A DNA stretch of 64,000 nucleotides. It comes from an uncultured Caulobacterales bacterium (GTDB lineage: Bacteria > Pseudomonadota > Alphaproteobacteria > Caulobacterales > Caulobacteraceae). The notes below the pieces were generated by a model that had not been told where the DNA came from, searched no databases, and was given only the letters and a program-made list of their open reading frames with translations. Positions 54,012-61,239 of this stretch are shown one piece after another. Both the position numbers and the translations under genes were made by a program. Position 1 is the stretch's first letter, and each line of letters begins with the position of its first letter. Where the stretch lies: assembly GCA_903837135.1 (NCBI GenBank), contig CAILTK010000105.1:1-64000 (forward strand). Direction: 5' to 3'.

Positions 54012-54644
54012 ATGAGCACGATCGTCTATGTGGCGCTGGCGACCCCGAGGCAGCCCGAAGGCTACCGGGCGAGCTTCCCCGATCTTCCCGCCTGCGCGGC
54101 CGAGGGCGGCAGTCTGGCCGAGCTGATCGTCGATGCGCGCGAGCGCCTCCTGGCCTGCCTCGAAGCGGTCGAAGCGGACGGCGAGGCCTGGCCGACGCCG
54201 TCGCCGATCGAAACCTTCGCCGGCCAGCCGGGCGTGATGGCCATTCCCATCGACGTCGCCGTCGACGACCCGCCCGTCCGCGTCAACGTCTCGCTCGGCG
54301 AGCGGCTGGTGCAACGGCTGGACGCCGCCGCCGAGGCGCGTGGGATGACCCGTTCGGGCTTCATCGCCCAGGCGGTGCGCGTCAGCCTCGGGGAGACCTG
54401 GCGCGGCGCCGGCGACGCCGAGGCCGCCGGCAAGCGCCTGCAGGACGAACTGACCGCGCTCGGCAAGCGCATCAACGAGAGCATCGGGCCGGACTCGCCG
54501 TTCGTCCGCCGCATGAACGAGCTCGACGGCTCCTTCTACGAGGGCGTCCGCAAGGCCGCCGACAATGTCGCCGCGGCGATGGCCCGCCGCCGGGACGCCG
54601 CCAAGCCCGCGGACGGCGGCCACGACACGCCGCCGGCCGGCTGA
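54012..54644 (+). CDS. Solitary HicB-like antitoxin-fold protein with RHH tail
   Basis: The protein has 210 residues. The N-terminal part (about 1-85) matches the degraded RNase-H fold of HicB proteins (GYRASFPDLPACAAEGGSLAELIVDARERLLACLEAV). It is followed by a ribbon-helix-helix-like segment (about 92-125; VNVSLGERLVQRLDAAAEARGMTRSGFIAQAVR) and a charged C-terminal extension. HicB normally neutralises the HicA RNase, but no HicA-sized gene is adjacent. It could be a solitary DNA-binding regulator, perhaps of its own promoter or of the divergent RiPP-like cluster. Confidence 0.82.
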   Translation: MSTIVYVALATPRQPEGYRASFPDLPACAAEGGSLAELIVDARERLLACLEAVEADGEAWPTPSPIETFAGQPGVMAIPIDVAVDDPPVRVNVSLGERLVQRLDAAAEARGMTRSGFIAQAVRVSLGETWRGAGDAEAAGKRLQDELTALGKRINESIGPDSPFVRRMNELDGSFYEGVRKAADNVAAAMARRRDAAKPADGGHDTPPAG

Positions 54645-54683
54645 CGCCGGTCCGTCCATACTTTCCAGATCGAGAGGTACGTC

Positions 54684-55091
54684 GTGCGTAAATCCCCGTC
54701 CGAACTGCAAGCCATCCGCGACAGCGTCCAATGGGTCGGCCGCCTCAGCGACAACCTCGTCCACGTCGGACCGTTCAGCCTCGGCGTCGACGGTATCCTG
54801 AGCTGGATTCCCGGCGTCGGCGAAGTCTACAGCACCGTCGCCGGGGCCTTCATCGTCGTCCAGGGCGCGCGCGCCGGGGTTCCCATGGGAACCTTGGCCG
54901 CCGCCGCGGCCCTCCTGGCCTGCCGCACCCTGGTGAGCGGCGTCCCCCTGGCCGGGGCGGCGTTCGCCGACGTCTTCACCGCCCACCGCTGGGCCGCGGC
55001 CATGATCGTCTCCGCGATCGACCGGCAGCTCGGCGCCAAGCCGGCGCCGCGCCGGCCCGGCCCCTCGGCGTCCTTCGGCCTCGTGCGGTAG
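54684..55091 (+). CDS. DUF4112 family membrane protein
   Basis: This 135-residue protein has two hydrophobic helices and the DUF4112 pattern: SVQWVGRLSDNLVHVGPFSLGVDGILSWIPGVGEVYSTVAGAF, then a second glycine-rich hydrophobic segment. GTG 54684 has GAGAGG about 8 nt upstream. It is a small inner-membrane protein of unknown function, about 40 nt downstream of the HicB-like gene. Confidence 0.85.
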   Translation: MRKSPSELQAIRDSVQWVGRLSDNLVHVGPFSLGVDGILSWIPGVGEVYSTVAGAFIVVQGARAGVPMGTLAAAAALLACRTLVSGVPLAGAAFADVFTAHRWAAAMIVSAIDRQLGAKPAPRRPGPSASFGLVR

Positions 55092-55163
55092 GGCGCCGGT
55101 CACGCTGGCCCAGGCGAAACAACACCTATCTTCCTCGTCGCCGAATTGAGAACTGGAGCAGTC

Positions 55164-55427
55164 ATGGCGGGCGGTTGGACACGGGACGGGGCGGTCGAGG
55201 ATCAGATCGGCGACACCATCGTCGATGCGGTGAAGTCCGCCCGCGCCCGGCTGCCGGACGGTCCGGGGACCACCGAGTGCGTGGAATGCGGCGAGGACAT
55301 CCCCGAACCCCGCCGCCGCGCCATCCCCGGCGTCACCACCTGCGTCGCCTGCCAGACCGCCCGCGACCGCCAGGTGCAGCACGCCCTGTTCAACCGCCGC
55401 GGCAGCAAGGACAGCCAGCTGCGGTAG
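55164..55427 (+). CDS. DksA/TraR-type C4 zinc-finger protein
   Basis: This short, 87-residue protein has the zinc finger CVECGEDIPEPRR...TTCVACQ (CxxC-x17-CxxC spacing) typical of TraR/DksA-like regulators. The N-terminal helix is short, so this is the small TraR/YbiI class rather than full DksA. Such proteins may bind the secondary channel of RNA polymerase. ATG 55164 has GGAG upstream; the longer start at 55146 is not needed. Confidence 0.87.
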   Translation: MAGGWTRDGAVEDQIGDTIVDAVKSARARLPDGPGTTECVECGEDIPEPRRRAIPGVTTCVACQTARDRQVQHALFNRRGSKDSQLR

Positions 55428-55489
55428 GGGCTCTCACGCCCTCATTCGGCCTCGAGGGAGACTGGATCAGACGGACTATCCGTCAGGAC

Positions 55490-55521
55490 GTCTTCGCCCG
55501 GCTTGTCCCGGCGATCCAGAC
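55490..55521. repeat. Dispersed repeat family B, copy 1
   Basis: This 32-nt sequence differs from 57669-57700 at only three positions. It is framed by a GGACGTCT/AGACGTCC inverted repeat (55486-55493 and 55518-55525) and lies between convergent genes, so it may also act as a terminator hairpin. Confidence 0.65.
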
Positions 55522-55546
55522 GTCCCGCGGCGGCGCGCCTCGCCCC

Positions 55547-56950
55547 CTATCCCGCCAGCGCCGCCACGATCCCCGAGAAATAGCGGTCGAGCTTGAATTC
55601 CTGGCCCTCCGGGGTCCAGCCGAGGCGGACGATGACCGTGTCGAGGGAGGGGATGACGGCCACGAACTGGCCGTTGTGGCCGTCGGCGAGATACATGTCG
55701 GCGGGGCAGTGCGGATACTCCCGCGCGCCGGGCCCGCTGACCGGCCCCTGGTTCAGCCAGAACATGGCCCCGTAGATCTGGGTCGGGGCCGCCGGGGTCG
55801 GCGCGCGGGTGAAGTCGATCCAGCTTTCCGGCAGGATCCTGCGCCCGCCGGCCGCGCCGTCGCCCGCCACGCCGCGGTTGAGGTAGAGCAGGCCGAAGCG
55901 GGCCCAGTCGCGCGCCGTGGCGTAGCCGTAGGAGCTGCCGACGGGCACGCCCGCCTCGTCCGGTTCGACCAGGGCGCTGTCCATGCCGAGCGGGCCGAAC
56001 AGGCGGTCGTGAGCGAAGCGGTCGTAGGCCGCGGTGGTCCCGCCCACCGTCTGCTGCGCGATGCGCGAGACGATGTTGGCGGTCCCCGAGGAATAGGACC
56101 ACACCTTTCCGGGCGGATGCCGCAGCGGCTGGCGCGCGGCGTAGGCGCCCATGTCGCGCTCATGGAACAGCATCTGCGAGGAGTCCGACCCCGGCACATA
56201 GTCCTCGATGAACTTCAGCCCGCTGCTCATGGTCAGAAGCTGGCGCAGGGTGATCGCCCCGCGCGGATCTCCGGGGCCCTTCCATTCGGGCACGGGCGCC
56301 GGCGCGTCGAGGTCGAGCTTGCCGTCGGCGACCAATATGCCGATCAGGGCGCTGGTCAGGCTCTTGGTGGCCGACCAGCCGAGGAAGGGCGTCGCGGCGG
56401 AAAAGCCCGGGGCGTAGCGCTCCGCCAGCATCTTGCCATGCTGGATCACCAGGACGGCGCGGGTGTCGGCGCGGCCGCCGGCGTTGGTCTCGGCGAACAC
56501 CCGGTCCACGGCCGCGGCCAGGGTGGGCGAGGGCGCGGGCGAAGCCTCGTTGAATCGCCACGGCGCGTCCTGCGCGGGGACGGCCGGCGGCGGCGGCGAG
56601 ATCGCGACGGGCGGACCGCCGTTGGACAGGGTGCAGCCGACGCCGGGCCGGTAGGTCGAGGTGCGCGACAGGATGCCGGGAATGGTCGCGGTCACCGACT
56701 GGCGCTTCGCATCGGCGCTGAGGCGGATGATCCCCGCCGCCGGCGCCAGGGCGTGGATGTCGTTCCTCTCCGCCTCGCCGACCGCCCGGTGCATGAGGAA
56801 GACGTCGGCGCAGCCGATCTGCGCCCCCACCGCGGTTCCCACGCCCGCGGCGCCGCCCTTGAGCGTGGCCGCCGCGTAGAAATACCCGCCGGCCAGCGCG
56901 AGTCCCACCACCGCCAGCCCGGCGCCCAGCGCCGTCCTCACCCTGCTCAT
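55547..56950 (-). CDS. Class C beta-lactamase-fold serine hydrolase
   Basis: This 467-residue protein has a single N-terminal hydrophobic segment (about 7-28) that anchors or exports it. After a low-complexity Pro-rich linker (about 110-130) comes the serine beta-lactamase-like domain with Ser193-Ala-Thr-Lys196 in LGWSATKSLTSALIG, a Tyr motif in KVWSYSSGTANIVSR, and a C-terminal region GHNGQFVAVIPSLDTVIVRLG (HxG). It is more likely an esterase or DD-peptidase-like hydrolase than a true beta-lactamase. ATG 56950 has GAGGG upstream. Confidence 0.88.
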   Translation of the reverse strand: MSRVRTALGAGLAVVGLALAGGYFYAAATLKGGAAGVGTAVGAQIGCADVFLMHRAVGEAERNDIHALAPAAGIIRLSADAKRQSVTATIPGILSRTSTYRPGVGCTLSNGGPPVAISPPPPAVPAQDAPWRFNEASPAPSPTLAAAVDRVFAETNAGGRADTRAVLVIQHGKMLAERYAPGFSAATPFLGWSATKSLTSALIGILVADGKLDLDAPAPVPEWKGPGDPRGAITLRQLLTMSSGLKFIEDYVPGSDSSQMLFHERDMGAYAARQPLRHPPGKVWSYSSGTANIVSRIAQQTVGGTTAAYDRFAHDRLFGPLGMDSALVEPDEAGVPVGSSYGYATARDWARFGLLYLNRGVAGDGAAGGRRILPESWIDFTRAPTPAAPTQIYGAMFWLNQGPVSGPGAREYPHCPADMYLADGHNGQFVAVIPSLDTVIVRLGWTPEGQEFKLDRYFSGIVAALAG

Positions 56951-56991
56951 GCGAAACCCTCTCCCTGCCGGCGGCTCAATCGTCCGCTCAT

Positions 56992-57007
56992 CCCGGCGAA
57001 TGCCGGG
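56992..57007. repeat. CCCGGCGAATGCCGGG palindrome, copy 2
   Basis: This is identical over 16 nt to 1821-1836 and has the same CGCTC upstream context. It lies just upstream of the serine hydrolase start, so it is not in a terminator position here. Confidence 0.6.
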
Positions 57008-57170
57008 ACCCAGATCATAAAGCAACGCCGATCGAAGGCCCTGGCGCTGACACCGTTCGGCGGGAGCGCCGGCAAGCGATCGTCACCCGCCTGCCTCGGC
57101 GCCGCGCGTCCGTCTTGGTAAGGGTGTCCCGGCCGCGCGTCGCAGCCCCAACATCCCGGAGCCATGCCCC

Positions 57171-57632
57171 TTGTCCAGCCGATACGGGCTTTCCATCCGG
57201 GCCGCGAACGCCGGCGACGCCGAGGGGATCGCCGGCCTGTTGCGGACGGCGGGCGTGGCGGCGGACGGGCGCGGCCTGGCGGCGCGTCTGGAGGCGATCC
57301 CGGACGAGGGCGGGCTAGTGCTGATCGCGGAGGACTGGGGACCGCCGAGCGGGGTCCTGGCCCTGCGCTGGAGCTGGACGCTGGCCGATCCCCTGAGGAT
57401 CGCCGAGGCGACGGCCCTGGTGGTGGATCCCGACCGGCGCCGCACGGGCGTCGCCCGGCTGCTGCTCAAGGCGGCGTCGCGCGCCGCCCGCGCGGCCGGC
57501 TGCGGCGAGCTTCGCCTGCTCGCGCCGCAGACCGCCGAAGGGCTCGCGCCGTTCTGCGCGGCGACGGGCTTCGATCGCCTCGGCGGGACCTTCGTCCGCC
57601 CGCTGCGCAAACGGGGCGGCGAGGACGGCTAG
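57171..57632 (+). CDS. GNAT family N-acetyltransferase
   Basis: This 153-residue GNAT-fold protein starts SIRAANAGDAEGIAGLLRTAG, has the acetyl-CoA loop VVDPDRRRTGVARLLLKAA (motif A, R/Q-x-x-G-x-A), and ends with PFCAATGFDRLGGTFVRPL. TTG 57171 with GGAG 9 nt upstream decides the start. The acceptor is unknown. Confidence 0.85.
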   Translation: MSSRYGLSIRAANAGDAEGIAGLLRTAGVAADGRGLAARLEAIPDEGGLVLIAEDWGPPSGVLALRWSWTLADPLRIAEATALVVDPDRRRTGVARLLLKAASRAARAAGCGELRLLAPQTAEGLAPFCAATGFDRLGGTFVRPLRKRGGEDG

Positions 57633-57668
57633 CGCGAGACGCGTTTAGACGGTTCCGACCTCAAGGCC

Positions 57669-57700
57669 GTCTTCGCCGGGCTCGTCCCGGCGATGCAGAC
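57669..57700. repeat. Dispersed repeat family B, copy 2
   Basis: The sequence is 29 of 32 identical to 55490-55521 (GTCTTCGCC, then CGTCCCGGCGAT, then CAGAC). It lies in the 274-nt gap between the GNAT and lipoprotein genes, which otherwise contains no gene. Confidence 0.65.
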
Positions 57701-57906
57701 TTTCTGCGGTAGCGCTTCCCTGGATGCCCGGCACGAGGGCCGAGCATGACGTAAAGGGGAGCGATTCCGTCAATACGGCCATGCTCCAGCGCGAACATAC
57801 GCCACCGTAAATTGTGGAACCGGCGCGAACGGATCGCCTTAAACTTGCGTGTCTGAAGGTTCGTGATAACCATGGCTGCACGGGCCGATTGCGGGGAGGG
57901 GTCGAG

Positions 57907-58497
57907 ATGCTGACGCGAAGGCGCGGTCTTGCGGCCGCCCTGGCCTGGGTCCTGATCGCGCCGCTGTGGCTCGGCGGCTGCGCCACGCCGACGCTGATCT
58001 CGGCCTACGACGACCAGATCGATGTGGGCGTCACGCAGATCCTCTCGGACACCACGACCTTCGTGAACCGGATGGTCTCGGCCGCGGGTTCGCCCGCCGG
58101 CGGCTATGCGCAGAACCAGGACTTCTATGCGACGCAGGAGGGGCGGATCGCCGCCCTCGAGGCGCGGGCCGAAGCGCACAAGGTGTTTGGCGGCTGCCCG
58201 ACCACCAGCCTGATCGGGCGCACGGTGTCCGCGGTCGGCGCCAACCCCAGGATCGCCTCCGATCCGCAGCTCAAGGCCAGCTTCGATCGCTATTCGGCGA
58301 CCCTCAGGGACGACGACTGCGAAGTGGTGGTGCTGCATCAGCTTTCCTTGGAGCTCGAGGACCTGAAGAATTTCCATGCCGCCCAGGGCGCCAAAGGCAT
58401 TCCCGCCGTGGCCGCCGATCCGATCCTGGTGGGCGGCATGGGCGCGACGATCCGGGTCGTCATGGCCATCGAAGCGGCGAAGAAGGCCGCGAAATGA
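57907..58497 (+). CDS. Lipoprotein of unknown function
   Basis: This is a 196-residue protein with a lipoprotein signal (LIAPLWLGGC, lipobox ending at the Cys). The mature part is helical (YDDQIDVGVTQILSDTTTFVNRM; EGRIAALEARAEAHKVFGG) with two further Cys residues and a conserved-looking C-terminus. ATG 57907 has a strong GGGGAGGGG ribosome site. It is followed within 40 nt by a small helical protein, probably in one operon. No family is recognised; it likely sits in the outer or inner membrane leaflet facing the periplasm. Confidence 0.82.
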   Translation: MLTRRRGLAAALAWVLIAPLWLGGCATPTLISAYDDQIDVGVTQILSDTTTFVNRMVSAAGSPAGGYAQNQDFYATQEGRIAALEARAEAHKVFGGCPTTSLIGRTVSAVGANPRIASDPQLKASFDRYSATLRDDDCEVVVLHQLSLELEDLKNFHAAQGAKGIPAVAADPILVGGMGATIRVVMAIEAAKKAAK

Positions 58498-58536
58498 GGA
58501 GAGCGAAAATGAGGCGATCGACATGAGGAGGTCGAC

Positions 58537-58860
58537 TTGGCCCTCGACCTGAATGCGCTGGTGTCGACGATGACGACCGCGGGCCAGTCGCTGGGCGCGG
58601 CGATGTGGGCGCAGATCGAGACGGTGGCGATCCCGGAGCTGCAGAAGATCGCCACCCAGATCCTGGCGATCGAAACCCATCTTCAGGCCTACACCCAGGC
58701 CGGCGCCCAGTATCTGCTCGACATGCAGGTGCGCGCCTCGGTGGCGGTGATCGCCGGCATGACCGCCCTGACAGTGCTCGACGTGCAGCAGGCGGTCGAG
58801 CAGATGCTGGCGGCGGTGAAGGGCCTGGTGAACACCGCCATCGGCTTCGCTCTGCTGTAG
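58537..58860 (+). CDS. Small helical hypothetical protein, 107 aa
   Basis: TTG 58537 is preceded by GAGGAG (58525-58530), so this start is favoured. The protein is entirely helical, Ala/Leu/Gln-rich, with no signal peptide (LDLNALVSTMTTAGQSLGAA; QKIATQILAIETHLQAYTQAG). It immediately follows the lipoprotein gene, and the two may act together. Function unknown. Confidence 0.75.
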   Translation: MALDLNALVSTMTTAGQSLGAAMWAQIETVAIPELQKIATQILAIETHLQAYTQAGAQYLLDMQVRASVAVIAGMTALTVLDVQQAVEQMLAAVKGLVNTAIGFALL

Positions 58861-58866
58861 GCCCCC

Positions 58867-59478
58867 CTACCGATCGAGGTCGTAGAACAGCAGATAGACC
58901 AGGCGGCCGTTCTGCAGGCTGTCGCCGAAGCTGACGCCCGCGTCGTGCCACAGCCAGGGCTTGAACAGGATCAGCCGGTTGAAGCGCATGGGCGCGGTCA
59001 TCACCGGCTCCCACCGGTCGGGCCGGTTGGTGTCGGGGACGATCAGCCTGTCCCACAGCTCCGCGTTGGAGCGCAGGCCCGCCGCCGCCAACTCCTCGGC
59101 GGTGATCGGCGCCCGCTCGGTCCCGGTGGCCTTGTGGCGAAAGAAGGTGGTGCCGCCCCGGCAATCCTCGGGCCGGCTCATGTAGAGCACGCCCGACCAG
59201 TCGCACTTGTCCACGTGCACCCCGCCGCGGCCCCGGTCGCCGGCCAGGGCGATGCGGAACCGGCCGTGCGCGTTGCCGAGCGAGGGCCGGATCCGTTCGC
59301 CGAGAACCCTGCCCACCGCCTGGTCGACCGCCTCGATCACCACCCGGTTGGCCGAGTTGCGCCCCGGGTAATAGGTCTCCGCCGGGGGCGGGACCGGATA
59401 GTCCAGCCCCAGCGCCAGCGTCCGCAGCGCGTCTGCATTGTCGAGAAAGTCGTCGACCATCACCAGCGACAGGGGCAA
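58867..59478 (-). CDS. DUF6445-type 2OG-Fe(II) oxygenase-like protein
   Basis: This 203-residue protein has the pattern of the DUF6445 group: ETYYPGRNSAN, GGVHVDKCDWSGVLYMS (an HxD-like iron site), GGTTFFRH, and a second His in KPWLWHDAGVSFGD. These are related to prolyl-4-hydroxylase-like oxygenases common in Caulobacterales, often near TonB receptors. TTG 59478 has GGAG 8 nt upstream. Substrate unknown; the Fe/2OG assignment is by motif. Confidence 0.75.
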   Translation of the reverse strand: MPLSLVMVDDFLDNADALRTLALGLDYPVPPPAETYYPGRNSANRVVIEAVDQAVGRVLGERIRPSLGNAHGRFRIALAGDRGRGGVHVDKCDWSGVLYMSRPEDCRGGTTFFRHKATGTERAPITAEELAAAGLRSNAELWDRLIVPDTNRPDRWEPVMTAPMRFNRLILFKPWLWHDAGVSFGDSLQNGRLVYLLFYDLDR

Positions 59479-59599
59479 GCGCGACTCCGGGCGGCAAGGG
59501 CGGGCCGGTGCTTCTTATCCGCGGCGGGGGACGGGCTCAATGCGGTGGGGGCTCGTCTTCGCAGCGGGAGCGTCGCGCCGGTCGCTCCGGCCTCGCCGA

Positions 59600-60349
59600 T
59601 CACGATCCCAGCAAAGCCCGGAGCATGCCGTGGAGCCAAGGGTAGAATTCCTCGGCCTTCTCGCCCAACCTCGATTTGAGATCGCGCGTCTGCTCGTCCG
59701 CCAGCACCTCGATGTCGCCGGCCGCGACCCCGTCGTACGCCTGTGCGACGACGCTGGCCGGGCTGCTCTTGGGGGTGTCGAAATGAGCCGCCATGGGCGT
59801 GTCGACCATGCCGACATGCAGGCCGACCACCTGCGTACCCTGGCCTTCCAAGGCGAACCTCAGTCCGTTGGTCGCCGACCACATGGCCGCCTTCGACGCG
59901 GCGTAGGCGGTCGGAATGCTGACCCAGACCGCCGACGAAAGGATGTTGAGCATGGTTCCGCCGCCGTTGGCGGCCAGTATCGGCGCAAAAGCGTTGGCGA
60001 CGCGGAGTGTCCCGAAGAAGTTGGTGTCGAAAATATCCCGGGCCGCGTCCTCGGACCCGAAGAGGGAATCCCCCTGCGGCGCGATCGCGGCGTTGTTGAT
60101 CAGCAGATCGACGTCGGGCGCAGCCAGGACGGCGTTCCGCACGGCGTCCGCGTCGGTGATGTCGAGAGAAAGAGGCTGGATGCGGGCGTCCGCCCAGGCC
60201 CTGGGCGTACGGGCCGCCGCGTAGACCTTCGACGCGCCGCGCTCGAGCGCCTGCAGCACGAACTGTTCGCCGAGACCGCCATTCGCGCCGGTGACGAGGA
60301 CGATGCGGCCGTGGAGGGAGGCTTCTCTCTTGTCGTCGGGCGCGGTCAT
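59600..60349 (-). CDS. Short-chain dehydrogenase/reductase (SDR)
   Basis: This is a 249-residue classical SDR with VTGANGGLG at about 19-27, NNAAIA, Ser139 and the catalytic YxxxK as Tyr149-x3-Lys153 (TAYAASKAA). It is an NAD(P)-dependent oxidoreductase with unknown substrate. It is divergent from a TetR repressor, with two palindromic operators between their start codons, so it is almost certainly controlled by that repressor. Confidence 0.93.
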   Translation of the reverse strand: MTAPDDKREASLHGRIVLVTGANGGLGEQFVLQALERGASKVYAAARTPRAWADARIQPLSLDITDADAVRNAVLAAPDVDLLINNAAIAPQGDSLFGSEDAARDIFDTNFFGTLRVANAFAPILAANGGGTMLNILSSAVWVSIPTAYAASKAAMWSATNGLRFALEGQGTQVVGLHVGMVDTPMAAHFDTPKSSPASVVAQAYDGVAAGDIEVLADEQTRDLKSRLGEKAEEFYPWLHGMLRALLGS

Positions 60350-60364
60350 GGTCTACTCCAGCAA

Positions 60365-60381
60365 ATGGGGATGGTCCCCAT
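60365..60381. promoter_or_regulatory. TetR operator 1 (ATGGGGATGGTCCCCAT)
   Basis: A perfect 7-bp inverted repeat with a 3-bp centre (TGG) lies 16 nt from the SDR start codon in the 75-nt divergent intergenic gap. Its core GGGGATGGTCCCC is repeated identically at 60389-60403. It is very likely a TetR-family operator. Confidence 0.8.
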
Positions 60382-60388
60382 TACAATT

Positions 60389-60403
60389 CGGGGATGGTCC
60401 CCG
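60389..60403. promoter_or_regulatory. TetR operator 2 (CGGGGATGGTCCCCG)
   Basis: This second palindrome has a 6-bp arm and the same TGG centre as operator 1, centred 23 bp away (about two helical turns). It lies 22 nt upstream of the TetR start, giving two sites that could cover both divergent promoters. Confidence 0.8.
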
Positions 60404-60424
60404 TTTAGTCAAGGGCCGTGTTGC

Positions 60425-61006
60425 ATGACCGTCGACCAAGGCCTTGTCGCGACGAGACCGCTTCGCGCCGACGCGCGGCGGAACCGTGAAGCGATCCTGC
60501 GGGCGGCGCGCGAGGTGTTCGAGCGGGACGGTGTCCTTTGCTCCCTCGACGGGATCGCCCTGCGTGCGGGGGTGGGAAACGCGACGCTCTATCGCAACTT
60601 CCCGACCCGGAACGATTTGCTGGCGGCCGTGATGGAATCAGACCTCGACGCGGCGCGGGCCGAGGCCAAGACGCTGGCCGCCGAGCATGCCCCGCGGCGA
60701 GCGCTCGCCGAATGGCTGGTCTGGCTGACGTGGCGGCTGCGGATCTGGCACGATCTGCCCCATTGTGTCGCGGAAGCCAGCCGGGAGCAGGGGTCGTCCA
60801 TGAACCCGGCGGTCTCGCTCCTGACCCAGCTGACCGGAGACCTGCTCGCCGGCGCCCAGGCGGCCGGCGTCGCTATGCGCTCGGTCGAAGCAAGCGAGGT
60901 GTTCCAGTTGGCCACGGCGGTGTCCTGGGCTGTCGACCGGTTCGGCGACAGCGAGGAATCGGCGCGCAGACGCGTCGAGGTGGCGACCTCAGGGCTCTAC
61001 CTCTGA
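60425..61006 (+). CDS. TetR/AcrR family transcriptional regulator
   Basis: The protein has 193 residues. The N-terminal HTH (about 18-65; RNREAILRAAREVFERDGVL, then SLDGIALRAGVGNATLYRNFP) is typical TetR, and the C-terminal helical ligand domain is divergent. It is transcribed divergently from an SDR. The two palindromes between them predict autoregulation and repression of the SDR. The inducer is unknown. Confidence 0.93.
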   Translation: MTVDQGLVATRPLRADARRNREAILRAAREVFERDGVLCSLDGIALRAGVGNATLYRNFPTRNDLLAAVMESDLDAARAEAKTLAAEHAPRRALAEWLVWLTWRLRIWHDLPHCVAEASREQGSSMNPAVSLLTQLTGDLLAGAQAAGVAMRSVEASEVFQLATAVSWAVDRFGDSEESARRRVEVATSGLYL

Positions 61007-61060
61007 CCGGCCGGGGCCGCCCTCTAGGCGTGATGCCTGATGCCTACCGCGTCCGCTTCT

Positions 61061-61101
61061 GATATCGGAGCGTCCCCCGATATCGAGTGTCCCCTGATAT
61101 C
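61061..61101. repeat. Three tandem GATATC sites in an intergenic region
   Basis: GATATC occurs at 61061-61066, 61079-61084 and 61096-61101, spaced 18 and 17 bp, each followed by G and preceded by related CCCC/TCCCC context. They lie in the 233-nt gap upstream of the aldo/keto reductase. This could be a multi-site operator or remnants of mobile-element ends; the related ACCCCGGATATCC occurs at 62258-62270, next to the IS110 remnant. Confidence 0.45.
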
Positions 61102-61239
61102 GCCCCAGGGTCTATTTCGGTTCAGGGCATGGGATATCTGCGCAGGCGCCGGCCGCCGACCAGACCATAACGCCCTCATCGGCGGAGCCGGAACCCGCCT
61201 CGCGGGTTAACGGCTTCTCATCCCAGAAAAGGTCCTGCC

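Noticed and set aside
54012-55091. HicAB toxin-antitoxin pair
   Set aside because: No HicA-like protein of about 60 residues with its conserved His is found on either side of the HicB-like gene; the following gene is a DUF4112 membrane protein.
55547-56950. Antibiotic-resistance class C beta-lactamase
   Set aside because: The fold and SATK motif are present, but the long N-terminal anchor and linker and the SSGTAN region fit the broad serine hydrolase/esterase group better than AmpC.
61061-61101. Short CRISPR-like array
   Set aside because: Repeats are only 6-7 bp, spacers 11-12 bp, and there are no cas genes; operator or element-end sites are more likely.
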